From NCBI GenBank assembly GCA_963854835.1, contig OY978527.1, positions 38,631,040-38,695,039 on the forward strand: a stretch of DNA of 64,000 nt, in the 5' to 3' direction. This stretch comes from Megamerina dolium. Lineage: Eukaryota; Arthropoda; Insecta; Diptera; Megamerinidae. Shown in pieces: positions 1 through 12,089 of the stretch (its first letter is position 1; each line of letters begins with the position of its first letter). The notes under the pieces were generated by a model. That model was not told where the DNA came from, made no database searches, and was given only the letters and a program-made list of their open reading frames with translations. Position numbers and translations under genes: made by a program.

Positions 1-1761
1 TTCAGACTTTATTCTGCTTATCATATGAAATGTTATAATATAAGTTCCTATATAACTCATCATATATCTTGTTAATATGTAATCCGATAAAATTAATTTG
101 AATTTAATTATCTATTTTGTATAGAATATATAACATTTAATACACTTGAATATCTTTTCTATGAATATATGGTATGTACGTCACATATTTCATATTTGGA
201 TTTTAATATTCCTCATGCATGGAGATGGATATGCATTATATAACATAAATATTTATATATATTATTAAAATATTATCTCTCATATATACCTAAATATATG
301 CATATTTACATCCTTACAGTGCGGATGTAATTTTGCATCAGTAGCTCCACTAGTTCTCTTGAATTAAGTGATTAGTTCTCGCTCAACAACTCAACGCTTT
401 TCTCAACATTTCTCATTTGAGGTATGGCGAAAATAATTTAAAAATCAATTTTACTGTGATATTAAATCTTCAATATTCAGGTATTGGTTCAACTGTCTCT
501 CGCTGCATTACATGTAACCAGTTCCAAGGGATTTCACAATTGCATTTTCAACTCAGTCGTAATACACTGTACTTTTCAAATTTCTTTTTCAGTTCAGTTC
601 AGTTCAGTTCAGTTCTTTTCAAATATATTTTTACTAGATTAAATTTTGATTTTGCCTTAATAACTTATGCTATAGGTACAAGGATAACCAACTCTCGCAT
701 GAACCGCAATGATGTACATAGATCAACATATACTCCTATAACCATTGCAGTTTGTAATTGAATTTAAATTGAAAGCATTTAAAATCTATTATATGACATA
801 TGAATAGAATGAAAAACATTCATAAAGATGCACCTTATTTGCTAAGCCAAAAACTTGTAAAGTAACTCTTCCTGCAATTATTTCTCTTACCATTATTTTG
901 CAAAAAATTGGATTAATCGCGGAATAAAATATCTGAAATTATTTACGTACAAAAAATAACAATTTTTGGGCAGTAATTTTACAAATATTACAACCGATTT
1001 CATCGCATGCAGCTAAGGTGCACACTAATACTATGAACATGAATGAAATTGTATATGTATGCAATATATGGTACATATGTTTGTGATTTAATTTATTTAA
1101 TTGTTTAATGTATTCATATAAATTTGTAATTCTACTTATATTTCATTATCATTTTCATCATGATCATCATTGACACTATATTAGCACGTCTGACATCATC
1201 TGGCTAACATGTATCCATCATAGAATTTTCATTTAAAGCATTTTAAGCAGCTGCACGTTTAATTATTCATTATGTTCCACATCTCTTCACATATTGTTGT
1301 TTTTGTGGATGTTGTTTTGCCTTTTTTAATTATCGACAATTAAATGATGTATATCGGATTTACTGGTATTACACAGCCTTTTAAGCAATATTTATAAACA
1401 CGTGATTTAAAATACATATGGTGTATATACAAGCACGTACATATGCATGTATGTATAAATTAGAGTGGGTAACAGAGAAAAAAAAAAACGGATATGTGAA
1501 AGGATTTTTTGGAAACTTCATTTAACTTATAGACTTATATGAAAATTTGTCTTTCCGAAAAATTTGATACGCCCTAATATGCATTGTATTTACTTTTTAA
1601 TCCAACTATGATTTCCTATATATTTAATTTTAATTTGATGAGTTTTCGTGAGGGTATGTAAAGAATTTTCAATTGAAATCAAATTAATTTATTGTGTAGT
1701 ATTTGTGGTTTTTTTATTATGATAAGAAAAAAAAAATATAATAATCTTTGAGCATTAAATC
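1..1761. other. AT-rich stretch without a recognised gene
   Basis: No reading frame here has recognisable domains or coding-like composition. The stretch holds poly-A/T runs, scattered ATATAT and a short pentamer microsatellite. I see no RNA gene. Confidence 0.6.
591..615. repeat. (AGTTC)5 pentamer microsatellite
   Basis: Five perfect AGTTC units in a row are read directly from the sequence. Confidence 0.9.
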
Positions 1762-1791
1762 CAAATTTGCGATTTTTTTTCCGCAAATTTG
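1762..1791. repeat. Hairpin at the edge of an RTE-like fragment
   Basis: CAAATTTGCG at 1762-1771 is perfectly complementary in inverted order to 1782-1791, with a 10-nt T-rich loop. It sits exactly where the LINE fragment begins, so it may mark a breakpoint. Confidence 0.7.
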
Positions 1792-2180
1792 TCAGACCAG
1801 CAATGCTTTATTCCTCTGAGTGCTGGGCGATACCGCAGAACCTACAACAAAAAGTACATGTGACTGAAATGCGAATGTTACGTTGGGCCAATGGTCCAAA
1901 AGTCCAGAATATCACAGATAAGCAGTAAGAAAATCACCTCCGTTGGTATGGTCATGTAATGAGGAGACCGGAAGATTGAGGAGAACATTGGCAATGGAAC
2001 AGAATAAAAGAGGCCCAGGGAGACCATTTCGAACTTGGTGCAACTTTATAAAAGCCGATTTGCGTAGCAAGAACATAAACGAGGAGACGACACAGGATCG
2101 CACGACCTGGAAATATCGTACAAGGAGATCCGACTCCAAATAGGGAAAGGATAGGAAGAAGGAGAAGAAGAAGATATTAA
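1792..2180 (+). pseudogene. 3' fragment of an RTE-like LINE (post-RT C-terminus)
   Basis: The plus-strand conceptual translation contains RPAMLYSSECWA, then EMRMLRW, then LRWYGHVMRRPED. These blocks follow the reverse transcriptase domain in RTE-type LINEs. A stop after ITDKQ and another after RRPED break the frame, followed by a shift, so it cannot be functional. The fragment ends in a GAAGAA-rich tract at about 2150-2175 that could be the remnant 3' tail. Everything 5' of the C-terminal domain is missing, as expected from 5' truncation during target-primed reverse transcription. Assignment to the RTE group rests on motif memory, and a related LINE clade is possible. Confidence 0.7.
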
Positions 2181-3014
2181 ACACGTCTATGGAATTTTCC
2201 ATTTAAAATTTACGCTCGTAGTAGATTCAAATTTTGTTTATAGAAAGTAACGCGGCACTCTTCTATGAGTGAGGACTGTCAACAAATTTTTTTATATGAA
2301 GTTTACACTTATAGGTTCCGAAAGTCGAGCTTGTGATATTAAATTTTCTTAGTTTTTTCTCGGCAAATTGTTACTATCGAAAGAATTGCCAATTGTTTGT
2401 CGTTTATTGATATATTCTGGATACTTTTCTGATAGAACAGAAAATAACAAAAACAAAAAAAGGAAATAAAATATACTGGAAACCAAAAGGAAATTTAAAT
2501 TCCATAATTACTTCACAACAGAGCACAAGAGGTAAGTCCATATCTTCGTAAGTTAGCCCTCTAGAAACAGTTAGGGTCAGTCTTATCGTATGTGAAAGTA
2601 TACACAACAGTTCCATATTTTAAGGAAATTATGAAAATTGGAACATTTTTACTAAAATACTTAGAATTGCTTCTAGAGCGCTAAAATATATAATCAACTG
2701 AACTCAACTCAATATTTCTATTTAATTTTTTTTTTCCAGACATATGTACTTACCCCTACTTCTACCCCGTAGAGCGACTACCTGCAAAAGTTATTTTGAA
2801 AAATTTCACTTCCACTGCTTTCAGAGTACTCCTAGAGGGGTACAATATATGACGGACTCACATTGATTTTTATTATTCATAATTTTTTTGAACTTTCATC
2901 ATATCTTCACTCCTTAGGAAGTTTTCCCAACAAAATGAACTGAAATCATTATTTCTTCTCCCCCAAAATTTCTTCTATTCAGTGCATATGCTCGTATTTG
3001 TTGAGCTGACAATA
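2181..3014. other. AT-rich stretch without a recognised gene
   Basis: No supported coding region or named repeat is seen between the two LINE fragments. Confidence 0.5.
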
Positions 3015-4095
3015 ATTACAGGAGTTCCTCGTATTGGGAAAGTTCAGAGATTGGCTTGCCCCGGCATTTCGGGGGCAGTCAAAAGCTCGCCTCAAGAAGG
3101 TTTAAATATGATATTTCATCTATTACAGCTACATGTGTTTGTCAAATGCTGTGCTGCAAAATGGGCTCTCAGATTAAGGGAGACCAAAATGTGGAAATCG
3201 GCCAACAGTAAGATTCTAGATGAATTCAAGGGGGACCGTATAGTGGAGGGGGTTCTTAATGCACGCACAAACCAGATGACACCAGGTTTGGACATTAATA
3301 CAAGGATTCCTATCTTCTATCCTAAGTACCAGGGAAAACTGGGAGCCACACTGTGCAGTGCGTGATTCAGACATCACCATTTACACAGACGGCTCCAAGA
3401 TGGACAGAGGCACGGGAGCGGGAATTTTTTCAGAAAGCCTGCACTGTGTGATGTCATTTCAACTCCCAGACCGTTGCAATGTCTTTCAGGCAGAAATATA
3501 TGTAATTTAGAAGACAGCTGAACTAATACAAAATAGTACAATTCCACCTTCGAATATCACTATCTTTGTAGACAGTCAAGCGGCACTGAAGGCAATTGAA
3601 TCCAGAACAGTCAAGTCGAAAATCATTCTTAAATGCCGAGAGAATTGCGAGGTGTCCAGGACCTTATAGCCGGCTGGACATGAGAAGGACGAGGGTACTT
3701 CTGTCCTTAGCATAGCCTACAGTTAGAAGAATTCTTATCGGGGTGCTCACTGGGCGTTGTGCCATCGCGCCAATACTTCAACGTTGGCGTATATCGACTG
3801 TGGCGGACAGTGTAGGGGTTGCCGAGATGAAGAGGAAGCGACACTATCTGTGTCTCTGTCCAGGACTACAGATAAAACGACTTCAATATTTGGGGGTCTC
3901 GTTCCTTCACAGAACTGGACGAACTAGCGAAATTGAACTTAAAACTTGAGCTTCTTAACTTCATATAGAGTACCGAATGGTTCAAGAAGGATGACACATG
4001 AATACTGTTTACTCTGGGAAGGCCTGCCTCCTTGAGCAATCAAGGGCAATCACAATGGGCAATAGATGCCTTCGAGTGGAAGTGTGAATATATGT
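3015..4095 (+). pseudogene. RNase H-bearing LINE fragment (LOA/I-type group), 3' half
   Basis: The first part (about 3015-3361) translates to the linker after the RT domain: KVQRLACPGISGAVKSSPQE, followed by LRLRETKMW. After a frame change comes an RNase H domain at about 3365-3640, with IYTDGSKMDRGTGAGIFSES, NVFQAEIYVI and FVDSQAALKAI. A C-terminal region around 3735-3960 has WALCHRANTSTLAYIDCGGQ and a Cys-rich DCGGQCRGCRDEEE motif, then FLHRTG and a final LELLNFI. The order linker, RNase H, Cys-rich tail is that of LOA/I-type non-LTR retrotransposons. At least two frameshifts and several stops make it a fossil. Exact clade is not determined. Confidence 0.8.
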
Positions 4096-5394
4096 CACAC
4101 CCGTCCTTCAAACCTCATTTAACTAAGTACTCGTACATATACTCGTTTATAAATATGTTGTTAATGAACATATGTATGTCCTCAAAATAAAAATTGTGAA
4201 GTTGTTTTGAAAAGTTTTCTCTTTCATTTGGCTTGAATGCATTAGAAAATGTTTTCATTTAACACTTGCATTTTTGTGCTGAAGATGAGATTTATAGATC
4301 GTGACGTATGAGTAACTTTTTAGTTAATATATAATTGCTTTCTCTTTTCATTTATATTGAGACATATTCACATCTACTCTATTCACATCTACTATATTAT
4401 AGTAGATGTGAATATATTAAAGTATTCGGTTTAAAATAACGCATATATAACTGTGGGGAATACTAAACGAAAGGGTTGCTTTTTTCATTTCCAGGTCATA
4501 TTCATAATTCAGTAAAAAGCTGACGAAGAAATTGTTTGTATGTAAAATATAAATGAAGTTTTTGTGGCAAATATAAACATAAAAAAAAACACAGGCCAAA
4601 CTTAATTAAAACAGAAGAGAAGTATAAATGACCCCGTTTTGAGTGTTTTGTTTCGGTTTTTTCTTATGACTCTTTTTATTGGATTTATCTTTGTTCTGTT
4701 GGATTTTTGCTTTAGCTTTTATGGTTATACGATTTAATGTGCTTTCAAGTAAAAATTGGCGAAAAGCGGAAGACAATTTGTCGTACTACAGTCTCATATG
4801 ATTATCTATTATATTGAGTTATGTCTATTAGCTGTAAGACATAAACGAATAGCTTCGAATTATGAGACTCTTGAATTGTTAAGAACTTGCTATAAATGTG
4901 TCTCTTATTCTTTACATAATTTTCTGTAATTTGTATACGCATGTGCAAGTTAATTTACTATAATTTAGATATTTTTCACTATCTAGCCACAATTTTGACT
5001 CGTCCTATAACAAATCGAAAAAACAAATGAAAAAAGAATCACTTATGCGCTTATTTTTACAATTCTCATTATTAAGAATGGCATTATTGCACTTCCTGCT
5101 GACAGAATGTTATCCTATAATGATGATGTATTCACACCAAAGTGATTCTACTTCTTCAATGAAGTGGAAATACTACATGCAGAGAAATAAAAAGTGAAAA
5201 TACTATTGAAAGTATACAATAGAAAAATAGTCAAGTACACGAGTATATATGCATTTTTATATAATTGCAAATATGGATGTGAATTAAGGTCATACTTCAT
5301 TATTAAATTAAAGTGATCCTTATCGAGTGGGTTTGTTCGAAAAATTGTGTTTATAAATTTGACCAAAAATGAAACACTTTTTTGTTATATTTGA
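4096..5394. other. AT-rich stretch with one palindrome, no gene
   Basis: Apart from the direct repeat and palindrome at 4366-4413 nothing recognisable is seen. Confidence 0.5.
4366..4413. repeat. 15-bp direct repeat running into a perfect 33-nt palindrome
   Basis: A 15-bp unit at 4366-4380 is repeated at 4381-4395 with one difference. The second unit begins a perfect inverted repeat, 4381-4413, with 16-bp arms (ATTCACATCTACTATA) around a single central base. Confidence 0.9.
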
Positions 5395-6340
5395 AAGAAG
5401 CTCTATTAAACCAAATATGTACCGTTTTGATCGATAACCTTTTGTCATTTTTGGGGTAAATCCATTATTCCATATCTTTTGAATTTCTGGTTTTTCTGAG
5501 TGAAAAACTGATCCAAGTGCCTTTTGCAGACCTCTACGGAATTTAAATTTACACCATCAAGAGAGTTCTGCAGAGATCAAAACAAATGGTAATCTGAAGG
5601 TACAAAATCTCCGGCTATATGGTGGATACATCAAAACTTCTGCAGTCAAGCTCTTTCAGTTTTTGCCGGATCATATAAAATGTGTGTGGTTTGATGTTGT
5701 CACGATGGAATACAACACCTTTTCTGTTGATCAATTCTGCCCGTTTTAATTGAATTGCTTGCTTCGATCTCGTTAGTTGTTGACAGTAGGGATTAATCTT
5801 AAAATCGTATGACTAAATTGTAGAAGCTCATAATTAACAATTCCCTTCCAGTTCCACTAGACACATAGCATAATCTTTCATGGTATCAACTCTGGCATTG
5901 CCACCATTGGCAAAGCTTCACCTCGCTTCGTTCATGACCTTTTGCACACATTATTGTCGTACGTGATTCATCGCCCGTAATCATTTGCTTCATAAATGGT
6001 TCGATTTCGTTCTGTTTTAGCAGTGAATCGCAAATGGAAATTCGGTTCATTAAATTTAATTTTTAAAACATCGATCTGCTTTGTGTATCCAGCATTCTTC
6101 GTTGCTCAATTTTGTCTATGATTTCATCGGCTTTTTCGGTGATTGGTCGATCAGAGCGAGGTGCATCTTTAATACAAAACTATCAGATCGAAAACAAGCA
6201 AACCAATTCACTGCTGTTTTTTTAATTACAACATCGTCTCCGTAAGCTTCACAAATTTCTTCAGCAGGCTGCGACGTATTCTTACATTTTCTGTAATAGA
6301 AATGCAAAATATGACAATTATGGTTCGAATTTTCACTCAT
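5395..6340 (-). pseudogene. Mariner transposase fossil
   Basis: The minus strand begins at 6340 with MSENSNHNCHILHFYYRKCK, then a helix-turn-helix-like region with VNWFACFRSDSF, matching the N-terminus of mariner transposases. Reading on in shifting frames gives LNDR-like NRISICDSLLKQNEIEPF, MITGDES (first catalytic Asp region), a damaged second-Asp region near 5720 (RCCIPS, stop, QHQTTH) and SDYHLF with a C-terminal helix ending near 5410. A stretch between the second and third catalytic regions is deleted. Stops and frameshifts are numerous. Terminal inverted repeats were not identified, so the limits are those of recognisable coding sequence. Confidence 0.85.
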
Positions 6341-6985
6341 TTTTAAATGAAGATAACTTTTCGCAGAATAATGCGATTTTAATAATGTCTTCTAACAAAA
6401 CGAAGCCTTAAATGTCATCTTTTAAATAGATTCGTAAGATTTGTATAGTTGAGTTGTATTAAGTAAATAGTATACAATTCTTCGTTGAACTAAGGACCAT
6501 CCTAATATAAGTAATATATATCTTTATACCTATAGAGAGAAAACGTTAAGCAACAATTTTTTTACTACCTCACCATAATTGCACTGCATGCAATAGCCCT
6601 TATCAGCAAATTTCATAAATCGAGTGAAAGTAAAATGCATACACTCGAATAAAGACGGCAATACACAGTATACGTATTAGCTGCTTTATGCTGAAGTGTC
6701 AGTGAATTACAAATGGAAGAGTGGAGAACTATTGTATATAATGAAGTCATCTGCCGAAAATTGGGTCATTTATGACTAAATCATTTGAAGTAAAATTTTT
6801 TCAGAATAAATATTTCAAGAGGCTAGAACAAGTGATCATTTATTGGTCTGGTGTAGAATATCCCATTTTTTTGTTTGATCTATTCTGATTTCATTTTGTT
6901 TAAGCCAATCAGTTCAGTTTCTTCAGTTGATTACAATACGACCTGAGGTCGTGGTAATGTTTGGTAGAAATAAAAATAAAAAAAA
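6341..6985. other. AT-rich stretch without a recognised gene
   Basis: No supported feature is seen here. The stretch ends in an A-rich run that borders the modular repeat. Confidence 0.5.
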
Positions 6986-7942
6986 TCTCCTTACAGTCGG
7001 CTGGGGCCGACCAAATTATACCCTGCATATGTAGATATATATATATATATATATATATAAAGTTTACTCGAATATTCATCTTTTTCTTTTATTTCCACTT
7101 TTTGAAAAACAATTTTTGCACCCGAAATATGGTTGACTTTGACGAAGTACTTTGTACGTTATGAGAGTTCTAAAAGGGATAATTTAAAGGAGGTTTTTAA
7201 GATAATTCCGAGACTTAGTATGGGAGCTATATAAAAAGTTGGCGTGGCTTACCTCTTTCTTGTAAATCCAATTAATTTTTCAATATTAATCCACACCTTA
7301 AATTTGTTTGTCCTACATTGAATAGTTCGTAAGTTATAGCGGTTTAAATTTTTAAAAATTTTCGCAACTTTGTATGGGAGACCCAAAAAGGAGTGGGCGT
7401 GGCACACTGATTTGCTGCCATATTATTTCCGACTACCATGTTAATCTAAGTGTCAATTATGGTTACTCTGGACAGAAGATTGTAGAAGTTACAGCTGTTT
7501 CAATTTAAAAGAAGTACAGACACTTTGTATGAGAGCTACGCTAAAAAGTAGGCGTGGCTCAACCACTTTTGGCGAGGTTATACTACATTACAATATAAGT
7601 CTATGTGCCAAATATTGTTGTCCCAAGTGGTATATTGTGTGAGTTATAGCAAGTTCAAGATTTTGAAAATTCCGAGGTTAGTCGCTTTGAATGCTTGGTG
7701 TGGGCGTGGCTATTGACCGATTATGCCCAATATCAATTCCCTCCGTACCCTTGGACCATAGGTTACTTGTGCCAAATTTCGTCGAAATAGCTCAATATTT
7801 ACTCAAGTTATCGTGCGAACCAGCCAGGTGACAGACAGACGGACGGACATCGTTATACATATCTATGTATATATTCCTTCAAGTGGACACAAACATTTGA
7901 CCGAAATGAATATACCATGCATATTGCATTATGCAGGGTATA
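6986..7942 (-). mobile_element. Modular non-autonomous element, copy 1 (short form)
   Basis: One edge has a hairpin, GTCGGC-TGGG-GCCGAC, near 7000, followed by TATACCCTGCATA. The other edge ends TTATGCAGGGTATA, so the copy has subterminal inverted repeats. Inside are about three ~150-bp modules, each with a box like TATGGGAG...GTGGGCGTGGC (near 7220, 7375 and 7530), then a GGACGGAC stretch. The strand is assigned by taking the hairpin end as 3', as in Helentron-type elements, and that is an inference. No coding sequence is present. A (TA)n tract lies at about 7037-7060. Confidence 0.8.
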
Positions 7943-8040
7943 AAAATAAAGACATATTTTTAAATAAAACCACATGGTAAAAGGAAAACGAATCACCTAC
8001 ATAAAGACAGAATGTTATTAAATTAAATCATAATTGTGTT

Positions 8041-9455
8041 GTGTGAAAGAGGGTTTGCAGGAAACAGGAGCAGAGTAAAAGAGGTGAGTCCTAGAAAATA
8101 AGTTATCTAAGGAAAGGTCACAGTGGCAGAAGAATAGGCACAACAGTAATCAGTTTTGAATTTCTTCCTTCCGATTCCGAATCATCTGTGCTAGAGAAAG
8201 GTTGAGGTGGTTGTAAGTGAAGAAGTGAAATCTGCCTTGTAGCTTCCTTAGACATAGAGGGGGCCTTCAATAACACCATCTATGAAGATATAGAATCGGA
8301 GGTATTTCGAGTGCCAACTATACTTAACAGATGGATTTCCATGATGCTCAAAAGTAGGCTAATAGAGTCAGACTTAATCGGTATTGGGATACTAGCTAGG
8401 ACAGTCCGAGGGTGTCCCCAAGTCCCCGTACTATCTCCTCTACTCTGGTCCATAGTCATCAACGGATTAATCCGCATCCTCACGGAGCGAAGATATAATG
8501 TGATTGCCTATGCTGGTGTCCTAGTTATTGCAGTGAGTGGCAAAGACAGGCAGACGGTCTCTGATCTACTACAAGATGCAATAAGGATTGTAGAAAACTG
8601 GTGTGTCAGTTAGAGTTTATCGGTGATACTCTCTGGATTAAGAAGATTAAGAATGCACTAGTTATTGCAGTGAGTGGCAAAGACAGGCAGACGGTCTCTG
8701 ATCTATTACAAGATGCAATAAGGATTGTAGAAAACTGGTGTGTCAGTTAGAGTTTATCGGTAAACCCTGATAAGACAACAATTGTACCTTTTACACTTAC
8801 ACTTTGTCCCTATAGGGAAAGAATTATTATAATATCGGACAGTCAGGCTGCAATAAAAGCCTTTCATACATCGACATTTAACTCTCGGTTAGTATGGGAG
8901 ACAGCTAATCTTCTCCAACAACTATCAATCAGGAATCAAGTGGTAGTACATTGGATTCCTGCACACTGTGGCTACGCTGAAAAGCGACCATTTGGATCCG
9001 AACCGATCTTAGATATCAATAAAGCTATACATGACCAAAGCAAACGCAAGTTGGTCAAAAACTATTGGTATGGAATGTACCAAAGCTTTCTTTCCGCACT
9101 ATTCAGTCAAAAACTCAAAATACCTTCTGAGTTTGAGCAGAGCAGAACCAAAACTTATGACAGGTATAATTAGTGGACACTGTCTATTAAACAAACATAA
9201 AAACTGTCTGAAATTGACAGACAAGGAAATATGTAGATTCTGTATGGAAGATGGTGAGTCATCCATACACCCATGCCCAGCTCTTGTACATGTGAGGAAA
9301 CAAACACTTGTAAGGGAACTCTTACATTCTGAACTTGAATTCACAGAATCGAAACGTTCTTTGAGTAAATAAGAGGATATAATCTCTTCCAGTATTAAAT
9401 TCGGGTATGGCACAATATATCCGAACGGACGCAGTGACAATCTAATCTAATCTAA
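8041..9455 (+). pseudogene. RNase H-bearing LINE fragment with RT domain
   Basis: From about 8220 the plus strand encodes RT blocks: LASLDIEGAFNNT, VRGCPQVPVLSPLLWSIVI, VIAYAGVLVIAVSGKD (the normal YADD is damaged to YAGV) and LSVNPDKTTIVPFT. An RNase H part follows at about 8820-9020 with ISDSQAAIKAF and VVVHWIPAHCGYAEK. In another frame at 9031-9372 is the C-terminal region with SGHCLLNKHK and a CRFCMEDGESSIHPC motif. The fragment ends in (ATCTA)-like repeats at about 9440-9455, the expected simple-repeat 3' tail of such LINEs. Part of RT and most of RNase H are deleted, and a 104-bp block is duplicated at 8521-8761. It is non-functional. Confidence 0.85.
8521..8761 (+). repeat. 104-bp direct duplication inside the LINE
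   Basis: 8521-8624 and 8658-8761 are the same sequence with one difference (CTACTAC versus CTATTAC), separated by 33 bp. The block encodes the segment after the YADD position up to the NPDK region. Only the second copy runs into NPDK. Confidence 0.9.
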
Positions 9456-12089
9456 GTGAAGATGATATGTGGCAAATTGATTGTAACCTATGCTACAGGT
9501 ATTTTGTCTAGTATAGGTCCCTCTTCAATATAGAAATGTCAAAAAGTTGTCAACCAATATGAAAAAGTGTTTGGTAAAATGATGAAAATCTAAATAATGA
9601 TTGCCACTTTTTAGTTCTCACTTTTTTGCATCAACAATTCAGATATAATCGAATATAATTTGTTTAACACATTTGCACACATTTTCTACTATTTATGAGT
9701 ATCACTTCTCGTACTACACTCTCATTTGGTACACTTATGGCCAATTGCATATGTAGGTACTGTTTATGCACATACAAATATAATCCAATTGCAACCTGCT
9801 GTCCTTGGCAAAGGTGAGAGCGTTATAGGCGATATAAAATGCAAATAGTAGAATATAGTAGATAACTGTGTTGTAGTTGAAATTGAGACAATAAATGAAC
9901 ATATTTGTTTTTGCTTTGAATATTTAAAATGCAAATATATATATGTATACACACATAGTATACAAGAACAATAAAAAAAATGTCCATAGCTTGTCGAATT
10001 GAGGACATTCTGTCCGCATACAGGCCGTATGCCATTATTGTTGATATTGCATTTTTGTTTGTTTTTCCCCTTTAACAACAATCATGCCTCTCCGTCCACA
10101 CACATTAAGTTATACATATACAATACAAAAAAGTCAAAGGCTTCAGAGAGTAGTTAGCTTTAAAGCATACAATTTAGCTGATACTTTCACACATATATTC
10201 AATAGCTGATAGACGTTTGGGGCACAAGTGCAATGTAGGTGGACACCAAAAGAAGGTTAAAGCGCGTCTACAGAAATATTTACAATTTTCATTTGTATGT
10301 TTATGTGTGTGTGTGTGTGTGTGTGTGTGTCTGTGTGTGAGTGTGTAAGCTAATATGAGGTTAGATTGAGTTTGTATGTTTAGGTCAGAAATTTATCATA
10401 AATTTAATACAAAATCTGAGTCATGTGATGAATGGTGAATGGGGTTTGTTTACTATAAAATATTATTGTTTTTCAAAATAACTTTTCTATTGAAAATTTG
10501 TTTTGAAAATAACAAAACTTATACATATTGTCATATGCTGACGTTTTTGGCATGCTTCAAATAGTTTAAAATGGATATTGGTGTGTTTTTTGTGGTAATG
10601 TTGATGGTGTTGGTAGTGTTACTTATTGTACTGTAAAGGGTTTATTAGGTTAATTACACGCGAGATTACTATTATACATATATTTTGTATTTATAAAATC
10701 TAATAAAATTGACTAGACATGTGATGGATGATATAATTGCTTTTAATTAATTTCCTATTTATTTTTCTATGATTCATTTCAGTTGGAATTTCAAGTGGGT
10801 CTATTTTAGAGCGTCGTTAAGGTAGGTGAAATGTACATATATTGTTATGGGAGTGAAATTACGTATAACAATATTTAGTTAGACTCGTACAAATGCCTTC
10901 ATACACGTTCAAGTTGATACTATGGTTAGCGGATGAATTTATTTCATCTTCATGCGAACATACCAAAATTATCTAATTAACTAAAGAAAATTAATTTTGA
11001 TATGAAACCTGAAATATGCTTTCATCCCTCTTCTCTCTTGTTCAGGTTTCAAAATGAACAAATGCAACGAAGTATGTAATTGAGTTGAGTGGTTTTGGCA
11101 TGCTAATATACTCATAAATAGCAAGGATAATGGGTTGTGCTAAATTTCATTCATTTTGTATTTGTGTTTACTATACCAATGGCTTTATGCAAAAAAGCAT
11201 GAAAAATTGTCATTTGACAATCGATGCACAACAGTGCTTCGACCTCATACAATGCGTGGATAAAAATCGATGGAATTGTGGTATTTCAATGAAATTTCAT
11301 ATTTTAGTGAACACACAATGCAAGGTTGTATCAGAAGGGCAAGTTCAATACCAAAGTCTTCAATAATTTTAAGCTAGCACTTCATTGGGAATGGCACAAA
11401 ATAACAACGAGGCATATCAAGGCATTGCATGATGCATTTATTAACCGTCTTAATCATATTTCTCCTCAAAAGCAACCATATTTGGTGGTGTATTCTAAAA
11501 AGCATATTATTTGCGCATATTTTTTTAATTTGGTTCAATAAAATCCAGTCACAATTTAAAGAAATATATGCGTTTATATTTAAATAACTACGCCACTCTG
11601 TATTAATACTCCTTTAGCTCAAACCTTGTGCCATAAAAATTGTTTTACTTAACACTCAACGGTATTAAGAAGTATTAAGATATGAGGGCTTGAGCACAAT
11701 GATTATAATTGAATTGTAGCAAAGTATGAATATTTTTGTATTTAATATTTTGATGGGACGATCTATCATTCGAAAGTTATGAATTTTCTGAAAATATTGC
11801 ATAAAAATTACTCTTCTTTGCATTTATTCTCCACGTTTCATGTACGTAGCAAATCTTGCTTGGTTTATCAATGTCACCGGTTGGGTAAAACTTGTCTTGT
11901 ATAATTTGTCTAATATGGAATGTCAAAACTGTCAATTCGATACAAGCAAAATTAGTTTGTTATATGGTAAAACAGCAATATAAAAGTAAAATAATGTCTA
12001 CATATGTATTTGTGGTTTGGCATATGAGTATTTCCTTCTCGCTTTCTGTCAGGAATGAGGAAATACTACTTAAAATGTGATTTTGTGGG
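9456..12089. other. AT-rich stretch with a (GT)n tract, no gene supported
   Basis: No coding region has recognisable domains. A short reading frame at about 11360-11541 faintly resembles the end of a Tc1-type transposase but is not convincing. A (GT)n microsatellite lies at 10303-10345. Confidence 0.5.
10303..10345. repeat. (GT)n microsatellite
   Basis: A near-perfect GT dinucleotide run is interrupted by one CT and one GAG. Confidence 0.9.

Noticed and set aside
417..761. 114-codon plus-strand ORF spanning the AGTTC microsatellite
   Set aside because: It includes the microsatellite and has no domain-like content.
11130..11541. Overlapping short ORFs with a faint Tc1-like C-terminal pattern (EWHKITTRHIKALHDAFINR)
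   Set aside because: Only one weak block matches. No catalytic motif, DNA-binding domain or terminal repeats could be found.
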